DNA of 64,000 nt from CBDHFF01 sp965262395 (GTDB taxonomy: Bacteria > Pseudomonadota > Alphaproteobacteria > Rickettsiales > Anaplasmataceae). Position 1 is the stretch's first letter; every line of letters begins with the position of its first letter. The translations under genes and the position numbers were made by a program. Positions 37,637-47,157 of this stretch are shown in pieces. The stretch covers positions 1,054,001-1,118,000 of the forward strand of contig OZ253531.1 in the NCBI GenBank assembly GCA_965262395.1, read 5' to 3'. The notes under the pieces were generated by a model. It had not been told where the DNA came from, searched no databases, and saw only the letters and a list, made by a program, of their open reading frames with translations.

Positions 37637-38335
37637 TTATTCATTGCTCTCCAATAAATCACCTCGTCTCTCCGAAGTTAGTTTAATAGTCTGTTCCATT
37701 CGCCAATCATCTATATTCTTGTGATGACCAGACAATAAAACATCAGGCACTTTCATTCCTTTCCAATCTGCAGGACGAGTATACTGAGGAAACTCTAACA
37801 TACCCTTCATATCATGACTAAAGCTCTCAAATATCAAGCTATCTTCATTACCAACAACACCTGGCAGTACTCTCACACAAGAATCCACTAGAACATAGGC
37901 CGCCAACTCGCCACCAGAAATAACATAGTCACCTATGCTGACTTCCGTCACATTATACACATCTAACACTCGTTGGTCAATACCTTCGAACCTACCACAT
38001 AAAATTATTAGATTGCCCTTCTTACTTGATAAATTATTTACTGTGGATTGCTCTAATTTCTTACCCCTAGGACTCATATATAATATCTCTGCATCGTTCT
38101 TATAAAATGCCAATGCCGCCTCTATAGAGCGCCCAACTACATCCGGCCTCATAAGCAACCCTACGCCGCCGCCATAAAGTTTATCATCTACATTTCTATG
38201 TTTATCCTCAGCAAAATCACGTATATTTATTATATTCAGCCCCCAAATACCCTTTGCCAAAGCCTTACCTAATAAAGAATATTGCAAATAACCAGGAAAC
38301 ATTTCTGGATAGATAGTAAGAATTGTGAAATGCAT
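37637..38335 (-). CDS. trmD: tRNA (guanine-N1)-methyltransferase TrmD
   Basis: TrmD methylates G37 next to the anticodon and prevents frameshifting. The SAM-binding deep trefoil-knot motifs are present: KLYGGGVGLLMRPDVV (about residues 51-66), LIILCGRFEGIDQRVLD (about 109-125) and VSIGDYVISGGELAAYVLVDS (about 131-151), then the C-terminal EFPQYTRPADWKG and LLSGHHKNIDDWR. At 232 residues it is normal. The order rpsP-rimM-trmD-rplS is the conserved bacterial operon. A gap of 115 bases before trmD is longer than elsewhere in the operon. Confidence 0.98.
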   Translation of the reverse strand: MHFTILTIYPEMFPGYLQYSLLGKALAKGIWGLNIINIRDFAEDKHRNVDDKLYGGGVGLLMRPDVVGRSIEAALAFYKNDAEILYMSPRGKKLEQSTVNNLSSKKGNLIILCGRFEGIDQRVLDVYNVTEVSIGDYVISGGELAAYVLVDSCVRVLPGVVGNEDSLIFESFSHDMKGMLEFPQYTRPADWKGMKVPDVLLSGHHKNIDDWRMEQTIKLTSERRGDLLESNE

Positions 38336-38450
38336 TATTTACACTGTCAAATAATCAATATCAAACGATATAAAGCACACTTTATATAAATTAACAATAA
38401 ATATTAGATTTTTTATCTATATTATACATAATATAGATAAAGATATTTTA

Positions 38451-38972
38451 TCAGAATTCCTCATCATCACTAACATAAGTAATATCAGACAACAGTAAAT
38501 ATCCTTCAGCAAGATTAATTTCTGGAAACATTTCTTTAGTAAAGGGCAATTGTATTTTATTATTTTTCAGCTTATTTAATTTTATTTCTATAATATCACC
38601 AGCTCCAAAATTATGACACCAAGCAACTGAGCCAATTATCTCTGAGCTCATTGCTCTAACCTCTAATCCAACTAAATCTTTAATATAAAAATTATCATTA
38701 TCTAAGCCTATCATATCAGAGGCTAATATATAAATATTATTACCAATTAACTTATTTTGCACAACAGATTTGCTGTTAATATTATCAACCTTCGCAAGTA
38801 ATATATTTTTTCTAAAAACACGCAATTTCCAATTCAAAGGCAAAAAACAGTGGTCATAAAATTTGTATTCAAAAACAGAATTAATAGAATCAGAATAAAT
38901 TTCTACCTTAACTTCACCAGCAATACCATGAGCCGAAACAAATCGCCCCATACAAACAAATTTATCTTTCAT
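38451..38972 (-). CDS. rimM: Ribosome maturation factor RimM
   Basis: RimM binds S19 and helps to mature the head of the small subunit. The N-terminal part has VCMGRFVSAHGIAGEVKVEIYSDS, the typical family start, and the PRC-barrel part includes FYIKDLVGLEVRAMSSEIIGSVAWCHNFGAGDIIEI and LPFTKEMFPEINLAEGYLLL, all diagnostic. The length of 173 residues is normal. It lies 10 bases after rpsP, in the standard operon order. Confidence 0.96.
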   Translation of the reverse strand: MKDKFVCMGRFVSAHGIAGEVKVEIYSDSINSVFEYKFYDHCFLPLNWKLRVFRKNILLAKVDNINSKSVVQNKLIGNNIYILASDMIGLDNDNFYIKDLVGLEVRAMSSEIIGSVAWCHNFGAGDIIEIKLNKLKNNKIQLPFTKEMFPEINLAEGYLLLSDITYVSDDEEF

Positions 38973-38982
38973 ACAATATGAT

Positions 38983-39237
38983 CTAAGCAGCGCCTAACTT
39001 AGCATCCATCAAACGAGAAACTGTACCTGTCATTTCCGCTCCGACTGAGACCCAGTAATCAACCCTATCCTTATTAAAAACAACTCTCTGCTCATTATCC
39101 TTAGCAAGTAGAGGATGATAATAACCAATCTTCTCTATAAAACGACCATCTCTAGGAGAACGAGCATCAGCAACAACTATACCATAACAAGGAAGCTTTT
39201 TCCTGCCACCTCTAGCTAACCTAATTTTAACCGCCAT
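38983..39237 (-). CDS. rpsP: Ribosomal protein bS16
   Basis: S16 is an early-assembly 30S protein. Its start MAVKIRLARGGRKKLPCYGIVVADARSPRDG is the family signature, followed by RFIEKIGYYHPLL and the block RVDYWVSVGAEMTGTVSRL. At 84 residues it has the usual length. It leads the rpsP-rimM-trmD-rplS operon; the promoter must lie in the 70 bases before it or upstream of the PAS-like gene. Confidence 0.98.
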   Translation of the reverse strand: MAVKIRLARGGRKKLPCYGIVVADARSPRDGRFIEKIGYYHPLLAKDNEQRVVFNKDRVDYWVSVGAEMTGTVSRLMDAKLGAA

Positions 39238-39307
39238 AAAAAACCTAACAACCCTTAAACAAGTGTCTCCGATAATAGCAAGTGGATTGCACTATGTCAA
39301 ATACAAA

Positions 39308-39766
39308 TTAGAACAAGCTACTAAATTCTCTAAACTCGATCAAAATTACTACATTTTCTACACTACTATCATTCTTTCCCATGGGCAGAAGACAAACCTG
39401 AATCGGCTCCTCTAACATATCCAAATTTTCGAAATTATTAACAGCAGCTTCGCCACTCTCAATCACAGTATCAAGATTCTCTTCTAAATATTCAAACAAA
39501 CATGGTACAATAATATTGTTGTCTATCTCAGCAAGGTTTGCAATACACAATCTGGTTAGATAAGCCATAAACTCTTCTCTGAGACCCCTTATATCTTCTA
39601 CATTAAAAATGAAAATATTTGGATCTATATCATTAATTTCATTAATATCTATCTTATCTATATTAGGGTACATTCTATCTTCATCTCTGGCATTTTGCCA
39701 ATGCTTATACAAAGAAGCAATATTTTCCCTTATGGAAAAAACCGATATATCGACTTCATTATTCAT
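39308..39766 (-). CDS. PAS_5-like domain protein
   Basis: This acidic 152-residue protein has no signal peptide or membrane segment. Its N-terminal half reads LYKHWQNARDEDRMYPNIDKIDINEINDIDPNIFIFNVED-like, the pattern of alphaproteobacterial PAS_5 proteins (a Y-W near the start, a P before an acidic D-I run, then a line of hydrophobic residues). The C-terminal half has IEFREFSSLF. Members of that family are small sensor-like proteins of unknown role. The gene is 70 bases upstream of rpsP and may be expressed with the operon. Assignment is by pattern only and could be wrong. Confidence 0.4.
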   Translation of the reverse strand: MNNEVDISVFSIRENIASLYKHWQNARDEDRMYPNIDKIDINEINDIDPNIFIFNVEDIRGLREEFMAYLTRLCIANLAEIDNNIIVPCLFEYLEENLDTVIESGEAAVNNFENLDMLEEPIQVCLLPMGKNDSSVENVVILIEFREFSSLF

Positions 39767-40006
39767 CCTATCAACCTACATAGTCAATTAAAGAATCGGA
39801 AGCTATACAAAGCTAATTAACAAAAAGTAAATTCAATACTCCGTTTATTATTATACATAAATCATATGAATTATTATTCAATATACTTTAGCCATTTTAG
39901 TATAATAACAAAATATTTATCCTACCAAAATAGACAAAAACTTGCCCCATAATTCAAGATAAATAAGTATCATCCTGAAAAAGGCTAGCAGTATATCTGA
40001 ATATAA

Positions 40007-40762
40007 TTAATTCAAAGCATAATGAGCTTTTTCAACCCAATGACTTTGTGGAAAGTTGAATTCCAATACCAAAGCATATCGTTGAGCTTCATCAATCAAC
40101 CCCAAAGCAGCATACGCTTTACACAATCTATACAAGGCCTCAGCAACATAAATAGTTTGCGCATATTCTTTTAAAACTTTAGTAAAATAAGGAATAGAAG
40201 CAATATAGTTAGTACCAAATAAATAAGATCTCCCGATATCCATTTCTTTTGCCGCTAATCTATCATAAATGAGTTCAAGCTTTCTATTTACATCATTTAT
40301 ATATTTACTGCCACGAGCTCTTAATGTTACATCCTCTAATGCATAATAAGCCTTCATTATAGAACCCTTATCAGTATAAATATCCGATATTTGATTATAA
40401 TATGAAACAGCTTTCAAATAATACATGTACGCTATATCTTCACCTCGTGGATATAAACTAATATAACTATTACAATTAACAATTACATCTTCAAAAGATC
40501 CAGCTATGTAGTGCGTAAATGCTGTATAAACCTGCGCTTTTTTAGCTAAATCAGAAAAAGGATACAAGCTCAAAACTTCCTGAAATGATTCCAAAGCAAT
40601 TCTATAATAATGGGTTTTTAACGCAGTTTTCCCACGATTAAACAATGAATTATAATCAGATATCTTTAATGAAGAACCAGAGCCTCCTTTACTTGCTCCA
40701 TAACAAGAACACGAGCCCGAAATAACAAACAATAAACATACAACAAAAATCAAGATACGCAT
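40007..40762 (-). CDS. bamD: Outer membrane assembly lipoprotein BamD
   Basis: BamD is an essential lipoprotein of the BAM complex, which folds beta-barrel proteins into the outer membrane. A short hydrophobic N-terminus ends in ISGSCSC, a possible lipobox with Cys18 or Cys20 lipidated. The mature part is built of tetratricopeptide-like repeats: LFNRGKTALKTHYYRIALESFQEVLSLYPFSDLAKKAQ, then the second and third repeats with YPRGEDIAYMYYLKAVSYYNQI and the final AEALYRLCKAYAALGLIDEAQ. At 251 residues it is normal. It is a single leftward gene without close partners. Presence of BAM fits the possible autotransporter at 47357-49336. Confidence 0.9.
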   Translation of the reverse strand: MRILIFVVCLLFVISGSCSCYGASKGGSGSSLKISDYNSLFNRGKTALKTHYYRIALESFQEVLSLYPFSDLAKKAQVYTAFTHYIAGSFEDVIVNCNSYISLYPRGEDIAYMYYLKAVSYYNQISDIYTDKGSIMKAYYALEDVTLRARGSKYINDVNRKLELIYDRLAAKEMDIGRSYLFGTNYIASIPYFTKVLKEYAQTIYVAEALYRLCKAYAALGLIDEAQRYALVLEFNFPQSHWVEKAHYALN

Positions 40763-40900
40763 ACAATTCTACTAGAGAAATAAAATAAAGTAATTTAGTA
40801 AACATCAATAAGAAATTGATTTCAATATATTTCTATCATTAACATTATATTTATACATATATGTTAACTGTGGTGAATTGTATATTTTTAAGCGTAGATC

Positions 40901-41770
40901 ATGTATTCAAACGATGATAAAGCAAATATCGTAGAATCCACTGCAGATGATGATGATGATGAATTGCAGGATAGTCCTCGACACAAAGACAATGACGGAT
41001 TCATAACAACCCAGATAGATCGTGTGGCCAGAATATTCAAAAGATTCATAAAAGAACCAATTTATAAAACTGGATTTTTTCCTTTCAAATTCATTGCAAC
41101 CTCTTGTACATTAGGATTTCTTCCAGAATGGCAACACGGTTGGTCAGCTTTTCTGGCTGCTATATTAAGTGGATTAGTATTGTATCTTAACTTACAATCA
41201 GGAGCAATGACAGTAGTTGGTCTAGCATTACCATTATTTATTACGTTCCTTATTTGTTTACTAGTAGGGTCTCTGGCAATATCCGTATATCAGACAAAAG
41301 ATTCCTCTGCAAATGAGGAGATAACAATCAATACATTTACATTTCAAATTTTTACTTTTGCTGTAGCTATGCCAGCAACTATAGCTATTGGCAAAGGGAT
41401 AATATCTTTTAATACGGCCATGTGCGATCAATACCTTTATTGTTCACCGTGGTTCTTTAAAACATTTTCATATACATTAGTCGCAGCAGTACCTTTTGCA
41501 GTTGCACGATTCTGCGATATTAAAAAATTCTGGCCATCTGCTGAAATAAATCTACGATATAATAATGCACTCAGTAAAATGATGGAGTCTTTTATATGTT
41601 CTGTATATGCATTGACTATATTATATCTTGTAGCGCTTATAGTTTTTGATATAACGCTCGTAGATGCAATAAGATTTTGGGAACAATTACTCAAAGGCAC
41701 CATGAATGTCATTTTAAGAGCAAGGTTAGATATAGAGGAAGATATCCTAGATGATTATTCACATTTTTAG
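40901..41770 (+). CDS. Membrane protein of unknown function
   Basis: The 289-residue product has an acidic cytoplasmic N-terminus (a run of five aspartates near residues 17-21, about 50 polar residues), then an amphipathic RVARIFKRFIKEPIYKTGF segment, and about five or six membrane segments between residues 60 and 260. It ends in an acidic tail (DIEEDILDDYSHF). I recognise no family. It stands alone, 125 bases before fliR in the same direction, so joint transcription is possible but not shown. It could be a lineage-specific envelope protein. Confidence 0.75.
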   Translation: MYSNDDKANIVESTADDDDDELQDSPRHKDNDGFITTQIDRVARIFKRFIKEPIYKTGFFPFKFIATSCTLGFLPEWQHGWSAFLAAILSGLVLYLNLQSGAMTVVGLALPLFITFLICLLVGSLAISVYQTKDSSANEEITINTFTFQIFTFAVAMPATIAIGKGIISFNTAMCDQYLYCSPWFFKTFSYTLVAAVPFAVARFCDIKKFWPSAEINLRYNNALSKMMESFICSVYALTILYLVALIVFDITLVDAIRFWEQLLKGTMNVILRARLDIEEDILDDYSHF

Positions 41771-41896
41771 ATCACACTATTTTTACACTACAAACTATAT
41801 ATATATATAATTCATAATAAAGATATTAATAAAGAACTGGAGAATATGAATAAGAGCATGTAGAGTAAAATACAAAAATAAACCTCATGATGCACT

Positions 41897-42655
41897 ATGA
41901 ATATACCATTATTCTCAGTTGAAGAATTATTAATATATTTTTTCGTACTGTGCCGGGTGGCAGCAGTAGTATCCTTTATGCCTGGATTAGGCGCAAATTA
42001 CATACCAACTTACATAAAAATTGGGATATCCATGGTATTATCAGTTATAATATCACCTATAGTATCACACAACTTCACTGGAGCTATAACGCATAGTCTA
42101 AATGACATCCTAATAATAACAATAAACGAAACTCTTTTTGGCTTAGCAATTGGGTTAATATGCAATATTTTAATGAATGCATTACAAATTGCAGGTAATA
42201 TAATATCAACACAAAGTGGGCTAAACTCTTCTGAGGTATTAGACCCAGTAACAGGAACACAAAATTTTATGATTGGTAACCTACTATCAATCACATTTTC
42301 AGTAATGTTCTTAGCTTCTGATCTACAGTATCTTATAATTAATGGAATAATACATAGCTACGATGTAATACACATATCATATATCTCTGATATAACATTT
42401 TCTATTGTGAAGATATTCGCACACTCCTTTGAAACAGCCTGTAAAGTATCAGCTCCAATGCTGGTAATTGGAATAGTATTTTATTTTTGTGCTGGTGTCC
42501 TCAATAGATTAATGCCTAACATGCAAATCTTCTTTGTTATGACCCCAATGCAAATATGGGTTAGTTTTTATATATTAATGATTACGCTCAGCGGCCTACT
42601 CTTATGGTACATAGATCATTATGCACGAACGATAGAAAATATATTTCATAATTAA
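41897..42655 (+). CDS. fliR: Flagellar biosynthetic protein FliR
   Basis: FliR is part of the FliPQR export gate of the flagellar type III secretion system. It has about six membrane segments and the family marks: FVLCRVAAVVSFMPGLGANYIPTYIKIGISMVLS at the N-terminus, the central ETLFGLAIGLICNILMNALQIAGNIISTQSGLNSSEVLDPVTGTQ and the GVLNRLMPNMQIFFVMTPMQIW block. The 252-residue length is standard. The gene is isolated from the flgI-flgL cluster at 57-63 kb, and no fliP, fliQ or flhB is in the window. The T3SS relative SctT has the same fold, but the FliR wording of the motifs and the other flagellar genes support the flagellar version. Confidence 0.93.
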   Translation: MNIPLFSVEELLIYFFVLCRVAAVVSFMPGLGANYIPTYIKIGISMVLSVIISPIVSHNFTGAITHSLNDILIITINETLFGLAIGLICNILMNALQIAGNIISTQSGLNSSEVLDPVTGTQNFMIGNLLSITFSVMFLASDLQYLIINGIIHSYDVIHISYISDITFSIVKIFAHSFETACKVSAPMLVIGIVFYFCAGVLNRLMPNMQIFFVMTPMQIWVSFYILMITLSGLLLWYIDHYARTIENIFHN

Positions 42656-42741
42656 TTCTATACGGTAATAAATAGGCAAAAATTAGCACAAACCTAATGC
42701 AAGATCCAAGGTCGATAATTCCACTACTCCTAAAGATATTG

Positions 42742-43599
42742 CTAACCAAGCAACCAGTTTCTAACGTCCGCAACTTGGTCAAAATACATAAGAGATGGTG
42801 TATGACCAACTCCTGGATATATTTTATAATTCACATTATTACGTCCCTCTACCATTAACTCTAACGTCTTTTCAGTTAAGAATTTTGATCTTTCTCCACG
42901 CAATACTAAAACTGGAATATCTATCTTGTCCCACTCATCCCACATATTCACATCAGCTACATTAACCAATCTTTCTTGCAAACCTTCATATATTTTACTA
43001 TCGTAACTTAGCATAAACTTACCATTATCAGCTTTTTTTAAGCTGTTCTTAAGCACATGATCCCAAATATCTTCACTATTTTTAATACCAAATGGAGAGA
43101 GTAAGATATGTATATAATCTGAAGCATCTTGATAATTATCAAATTCATAATGCTTAGTGATATATTTAGTTATATTAAAAATTACATTACCATCTACATA
43201 TGGACCAACATCGTTTAGAACCATTTTATTTATGCGTTTCCTGTCTTTAGCTGCAACCATCATACCAATAATTCCACCCATGGAACTGCCAAGCCAGTCA
43301 ACTGTATCTATATCCAGTTTCTCTAGCATTTGGATCATGCCTCTAGTATAGAAATGATAGTTATAATTCGAAGGATTCTCAAGCCAACTGCTCTGTCCAC
43401 GACCAACCATGTCAACACATATAACCCTATAATGATCTGCTAAGCTTTGAGCTAAATAATCAAAGTCATGTCTATTACGCAAAATTCCATGAACACAAAA
43501 TAATACTTTCTTCGCCTTTGGATCCCCCCACTCACTGTAAGCAAGTGTATAATTACCCTTTGGCTCCAATAATTCCTCTATCTCCACAAATTTATACAT
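42742..43599 (-). CDS. Alpha/beta hydrolase
   Basis: This is a serine hydrolase of unknown substrate. I set the start at the ATG at 43597-43599, since GGAGGG precedes it at a good distance; longer frames upstream lack a site. With that start the product is 285 residues. The oxyanion region CVHGILRNR is at about 35-43, the nucleophile elbow GSSMGG at 104-109 (Ser106), and the catalytic histidine in GVGHTPS near the C-terminus. The usual acidic residue follows an LRGERSK stretch and is not certain. Relatives in Rickettsiales are often annotated as lipases or esterases. The gene is solitary, convergent with fliR. Confidence 0.8.
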   Translation of the reverse strand: MYKFVEIEELLEPKGNYTLAYSEWGDPKAKKVLFCVHGILRNRHDFDYLAQSLADHYRVICVDMVGRGQSSWLENPSNYNYHFYTRGMIQMLEKLDIDTVDWLGSSMGGIIGMMVAAKDRKRINKMVLNDVGPYVDGNVIFNITKYITKHYEFDNYQDASDYIHILLSPFGIKNSEDIWDHVLKNSLKKADNGKFMLSYDSKIYEGLQERLVNVADVNMWDEWDKIDIPVLVLRGERSKFLTEKTLELMVEGRNNVNYKIYPGVGHTPSLMYFDQVADVRNWLLG

Positions 43600-43773
43600 T
43601 TTACCCTCCATGTATATAAAACACCCTTTAATATTTATTTGTTCATAAATATTTTTTGATAGATCATAAAAAGTTAATAATGTAAGCATGTTAATGTATA
43701 TTCATTAATAAATAGTGAATATATTTAATATTGCAGATAGACCAATCTAGCTCCTATCCGCATATTTTATAAA

Positions 43774-44610
43774 TTGCATTCCATAATAAACATAATTATA
43801 ATGAGAAATTCTGCTAAAAAATGTGATGAAAAGATGCGTGCAATTATTAAGTACTATTTAATAATGGCAAAACGGGATAATATATATATTAGCCTTATTA
43901 TAATGTCATTAGCACTCACATTTTTATCCATGTTTTTAGGTTCTACTGCGCTATCTGAAACAGAGAATACCAAGATTATTTATAGCGCAGGATCAATAAG
44001 AGTTTTAATAATTTTAGGGCTAATAATCTTTACTAGTCTTAATATCAATAGGATGTTTTATAATAAAGAAATAGATTTGTTATTATCAAGACCCATATCA
44101 CGCACTTCATTCATCGTATCTTATATCGCTGGAAATGCGCTCTTATCTTTGTTACTAGTAGTATCTATATCTATTGCCCTGTATATGCTCTTCTCACCCA
44201 ATCTACAAGGGTTGCTATGCTGGACATTGAACATAGTTCTAGAAACTAATATTATGCTGTCGTTCGCCGTTGCTTTATCATTAATAATAAATAATGTACC
44301 CATCACAGTGATCGCTAGCGTATCTTTTTATATTTTATCACGACTATCTGGTTTTCTTATAGGTGCCAATATAAATGATGACCCTAGCAACCTTACAAAT
44401 CATAGCAACATCAGCTCTATTTTAATAAAAATTATTGATTATACAATGATGGGTATACCAAGATTAGATATTTTCTCTAAAAGTGAATGGTTGATATATG
44501 GTATAACTAACCCTAATCACGCCGTATTTATTCCTATAATACAATCAATCATGTACATAGCTTTAATGATTTCGATTGCCATCTATGATGTGAATAAGAA
44601 AGAATTTTAA
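43774..44610 (+). CDS. ABC-2 type transporter permease
   Basis: This is an integral membrane protein of 278 residues with about six hydrophobic segments. The N-terminal stretch before the first membrane segment (residues 1-40) is basic, and the middle has FYNKEIDLLLSRPISRTSFIVSYIAGN, a pattern common in ABC-2 type permeases. An in-frame ATG ten codons on (43801) is an alternative start. No ATPase gene lies next to it. Its substrate is unknown. The last few codons and the stop codon are duplicated 44 bases further right (see repeat at 44592-44660). Confidence 0.65.
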   Translation: MHSIINIIIMRNSAKKCDEKMRAIIKYYLIMAKRDNIYISLIIMSLALTFLSMFLGSTALSETENTKIIYSAGSIRVLIILGLIIFTSLNINRMFYNKEIDLLLSRPISRTSFIVSYIAGNALLSLLLVVSISIALYMLFSPNLQGLLCWTLNIVLETNIMLSFAVALSLIINNVPITVIASVSFYILSRLSGFLIGANINDDPSNLTNHSNISSILIKIIDYTMMGIPRLDIFSKSEWLIYGITNPNHAVFIPIIQSIMYIALMISIAIYDVNKKEF

Positions 44611-44679
44611 CAGCAAATTATTTCCTGAGCAACGTGAATACGAAAGAACTTTAACAGCAAATTATTTCCTGAGCAACGG
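44592..44679 (+). repeat. 44-bp tandem copy of the permease gene's 3' end
   Basis: The end of the permease gene (GTGAATAAGAAAGAATTTTAA, read from 44591) and the following bases are copied 44 bases downstream, starting at 44635 with GTGAATACGAAAGAACTTTAA. The duplicated tail keeps the stop codon. The following text (cagcaaattatttcctgagcaac) is identical in both. Confidence 0.9.
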
Positions 44680-44764
44680 TCTAAAAATTATCACAAGATT
44701 GTGTTATCAATAGATAACATACATACTTGTAATCTATGCAAGCCCTATTAACCCCTCACAATTT

Positions 44765-45180
44765 CTTAACTGATTAACAACCTGCAACAACACCAGTTAT
44801 GTCAGAAGAAAATTCCTCCTGATTGTCAATAACCTGCAACAACATCAGTTATATCAGAAGAAAATTCCTTCCTGATTGTCAATAACCTGCAACAACACCA
44901 GTTATATCAGAAGAAAATTATTCTTAAGATCGCAGCCGAATTTAGCTCAACTCATAAAATCTACTAACTAATGTATCACACAATCTTACACCAAAGCCAG
45001 TGGCACCAGATGTAAGAAGTCATTCAAAAAAATCTGAATGATTTCTAACAATCTTCAACAACATCAGTTATATCAGAAGAAAATTATTCTTAAGATCGCA
45101 GCCGAACCTAGCTCAACTCATAAAATCTACTAACTAATGTATCACACAATCTTACACCAAAGCCAGTGGCACCAGACGGA
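44765..45180. repeat. Nested repeats with a duplicated pepA 3' end (166-bp period)
   Basis: The segment from about 44886 to 45019 recurs with offset 166 at about 45052 to 45185. The second copy is the real 3' end of pepA (45108-45180, the last codons plus TAG stop); the first is a displaced copy with TAA at 44942-44944. Left of this there are two further partial copies of a roughly 60-bp unit with GCAACAACACCAGTTAT. The 497 bases between the permease stop and the pepA stop therefore consist largely of repeats and hold no other gene. Confidence 0.9.
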
Positions 45181-46724
45181 ATAAGCTTATGAGAGCTTCC
45201 ACAAGGTGCGTCCCAAGAAACGCCAGCTATATCTACATGCGCCCACGGTGTGTCATTGCCAACAAATCTTTTTAAAAATTGTGCTGCAGATATACTATCC
45301 GCACCATATCCTTTCGTAGAAATATTTTGCATGTCAGCAACTTTTGAATTAATAAGTTTATCGTATTCTTCCGATAAAGGCATGTTCCACACACCCTCAC
45401 CAGACTCAACACTAGCATCAATTATATTATCAACCAATTCTTGATCATTAGAAAACAAACCAGCCTTTGAATTACCTAAAGCAACCACAATAGCTCCTGT
45501 TAAAGTAGCAAAATTAATCATGAACTTAGGCTTAAACTTCGTTCTAGTGTAATATAAGATATCTGCTAATACCAACCTACCCTCAGCATCAGTATTTAAT
45601 ACTTCAATCGTTTGCCCCGACATAGCAGTAACTATATCGCTAGGTCTTTGAGCATTCTGACCAATCGCATTTTCAACCAATCCCACTACACCAACGGCAT
45701 TAATTTTTGCTTTCCTAGATGCTAATTCATACATCGTACCAGCAACAACGCCAGAACCGGACATATCATACTTCATGTCCCACATGCCTTTGGGAGGCTT
45801 TAAAGAAACACCACCATTATCAAATGTTACACCTTTACCAACAAAAGCCACGGGTGAATCTCCATCCTTACCACCGTCCCAATGCATCACAACAACTTTA
45901 GGTTCAAATATACTACCCTGAGCAACACCAAGTAAGGCACCCATACCAAGCTCCTCTAGCTCGGCTTTACCTAACACATCCACTCTCAATCCAACGTCTT
46001 CAAATTTCTTTAACCTGTTTGCATATTCTGCGGGGAATAATACGTTTGGCGGTTCATTTCCAAATTCACATGTCTTAAAGACACCTTCAGCCAAATGCTC
46101 ATAATGAGAATGAAATTTATGACCTTCCGCCTCATCTGCCAATAAAAAGAAAACTTGTCCTATATTATGCTTAGAATCGTGCTTCTTAGTTTTATATTTA
46201 TTGAATTTAAAACTAGCTAATTTGAATCCTAACGCAACATCAAGCGATCTTGCATCTGAATTAAACATATCAATGACACAATCCTTGAATATAGAAACAA
46301 TATTATATATTTTGCCCCCAATACGCCTAGCAATAATAGCATTGAAATCATTTTCTTTACCTAAACCAACAAAGAAAATATATAAATCCTTATTTTCATT
46401 TGTTTTATCACTTACACTCTTCACATTAACGCTAATTGATTTGCCAAATTGACCTTTAAAATTAGCTAACATAAAATTCTTATGTACTAACTCTCTATCC
46501 GCATTAGAAACACCTCTATTCCCCAAAGAAGTATCAATCTGATCTTTAATATTAGACGATTCATCACTCTCAAGAATACCAACTACAACAACAGAAGACT
46601 GAGCATTTAAATAATCACCAACACTAGATTGATCTTTCACAAAGTTAAACTTTAGCCCCATAACAATCACCAACAACATACTACAACAAGCTGTAAATCT
46701 ATTACCAAGAGCCCCTCTTGTCAA
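45108..46724 (-). CDS. pepA: Leucyl aminopeptidase (M17)
   Basis: PepA is a zinc/manganese aminopeptidase that removes N-terminal residues from peptides in the cytoplasm. Metal and catalytic motifs are intact: VGKGVTFDNGGVSLKPP with KYDMSG (about residues 291-320) and NTDAEGRLVLADIL (about 376-389). The C-terminal part DIAGVSW and GATGFGVRL is typical. The frame of 538 residues starts with a hydrophobic leader that I doubt is translated: the ATG at 46659-46661 (MGLKFNF...) gives 517 residues and the family-like N-terminus. The 3' end of the gene is duplicated downstream, and its upstream region is filled by repeats. Confidence 0.95.
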   Translation of the reverse strand: MTRGALGNRFTACCSMLLVIVMGLKFNFVKDQSSVGDYLNAQSSVVVVGILESDESSNIKDQIDTSLGNRGVSNADRELVHKNFMLANFKGQFGKSISVNVKSVSDKTNENKDLYIFFVGLGKENDFNAIIARRIGGKIYNIVSIFKDCVIDMFNSDARSLDVALGFKLASFKFNKYKTKKHDSKHNIGQVFFLLADEAEGHKFHSHYEHLAEGVFKTCEFGNEPPNVLFPAEYANRLKKFEDVGLRVDVLGKAELEELGMGALLGVAQGSIFEPKVVVMHWDGGKDGDSPVAFVGKGVTFDNGGVSLKPPKGMWDMKYDMSGSGVVAGTMYELASRKAKINAVGVVGLVENAIGQNAQRPSDIVTAMSGQTIEVLNTDAEGRLVLADILYYTRTKFKPKFMINFATLTGAIVVALGNSKAGLFSNDQELVDNIIDASVESGEGVWNMPLSEEYDKLINSKVADMQNISTKGYGADSISAAQFLKRFVGNDTPWAHVDIAGVSWDAPCGSSHKLIPSGATGFGVRLCDTLVSRFYELS

Positions 46725-46790
46725 CGCATAATAAAAAAGAAATAAATCATATAAATACGCACATAACTATTTTGTAACTACCCAACATAA

Positions 46791-47125
46791 TACCTACAAT
46801 ACTTCTCTGTGCAGAAGATTTTGTGTATCAGTAATTTTCTAACCAAGAAATAATTAATACCTACAATACTTCTCTGTGCAGAAGATTTTGTGTATCAGTA
46901 ACTTTCTAACCAAGAAATAATTAATATCTATATTACTTCTCTTTGTAAAAGATTTTGTGTATCAGTAATTTTCTAACCAAGAAATAATTAATATCTATAT
47001 TACTTCTCTTTGTAAAAGATTTTGTGTATCAGTAATTTTCTAACCAAGAAATAATTAAGACCTACAATACTTCTCTATGTAGAAGATTTTGTGTATCAGT
47101 AATTTTCTAACCAAGAAATTATATT
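46791..47125. repeat. 67-bp tandem repeat, 5 copies
   Basis: The start TACCTACAAT (or TATCTATATT) recurs at 46791, 46858, 46925, 46992 and 47059, exactly 67 bases apart. Each unit contains TTTTGTGTATCAGTAA and TTTCTAACCAAG. Copies 3 and 4 share the same variant start, and copies 1, 2 and 5 the other, which fits duplication of a pair. It is not a CRISPR array: there are no unique spacers. Confidence 0.97.
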
Positions 47126-47157
47126 TATCCAGTAAAAATACATTAAAAAAATTAAAA

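Noticed and set aside
46791..47125. CRISPR array
   Set aside because: The 67-bp units are contiguous with no unique spacers, and no cas gene is in the window.
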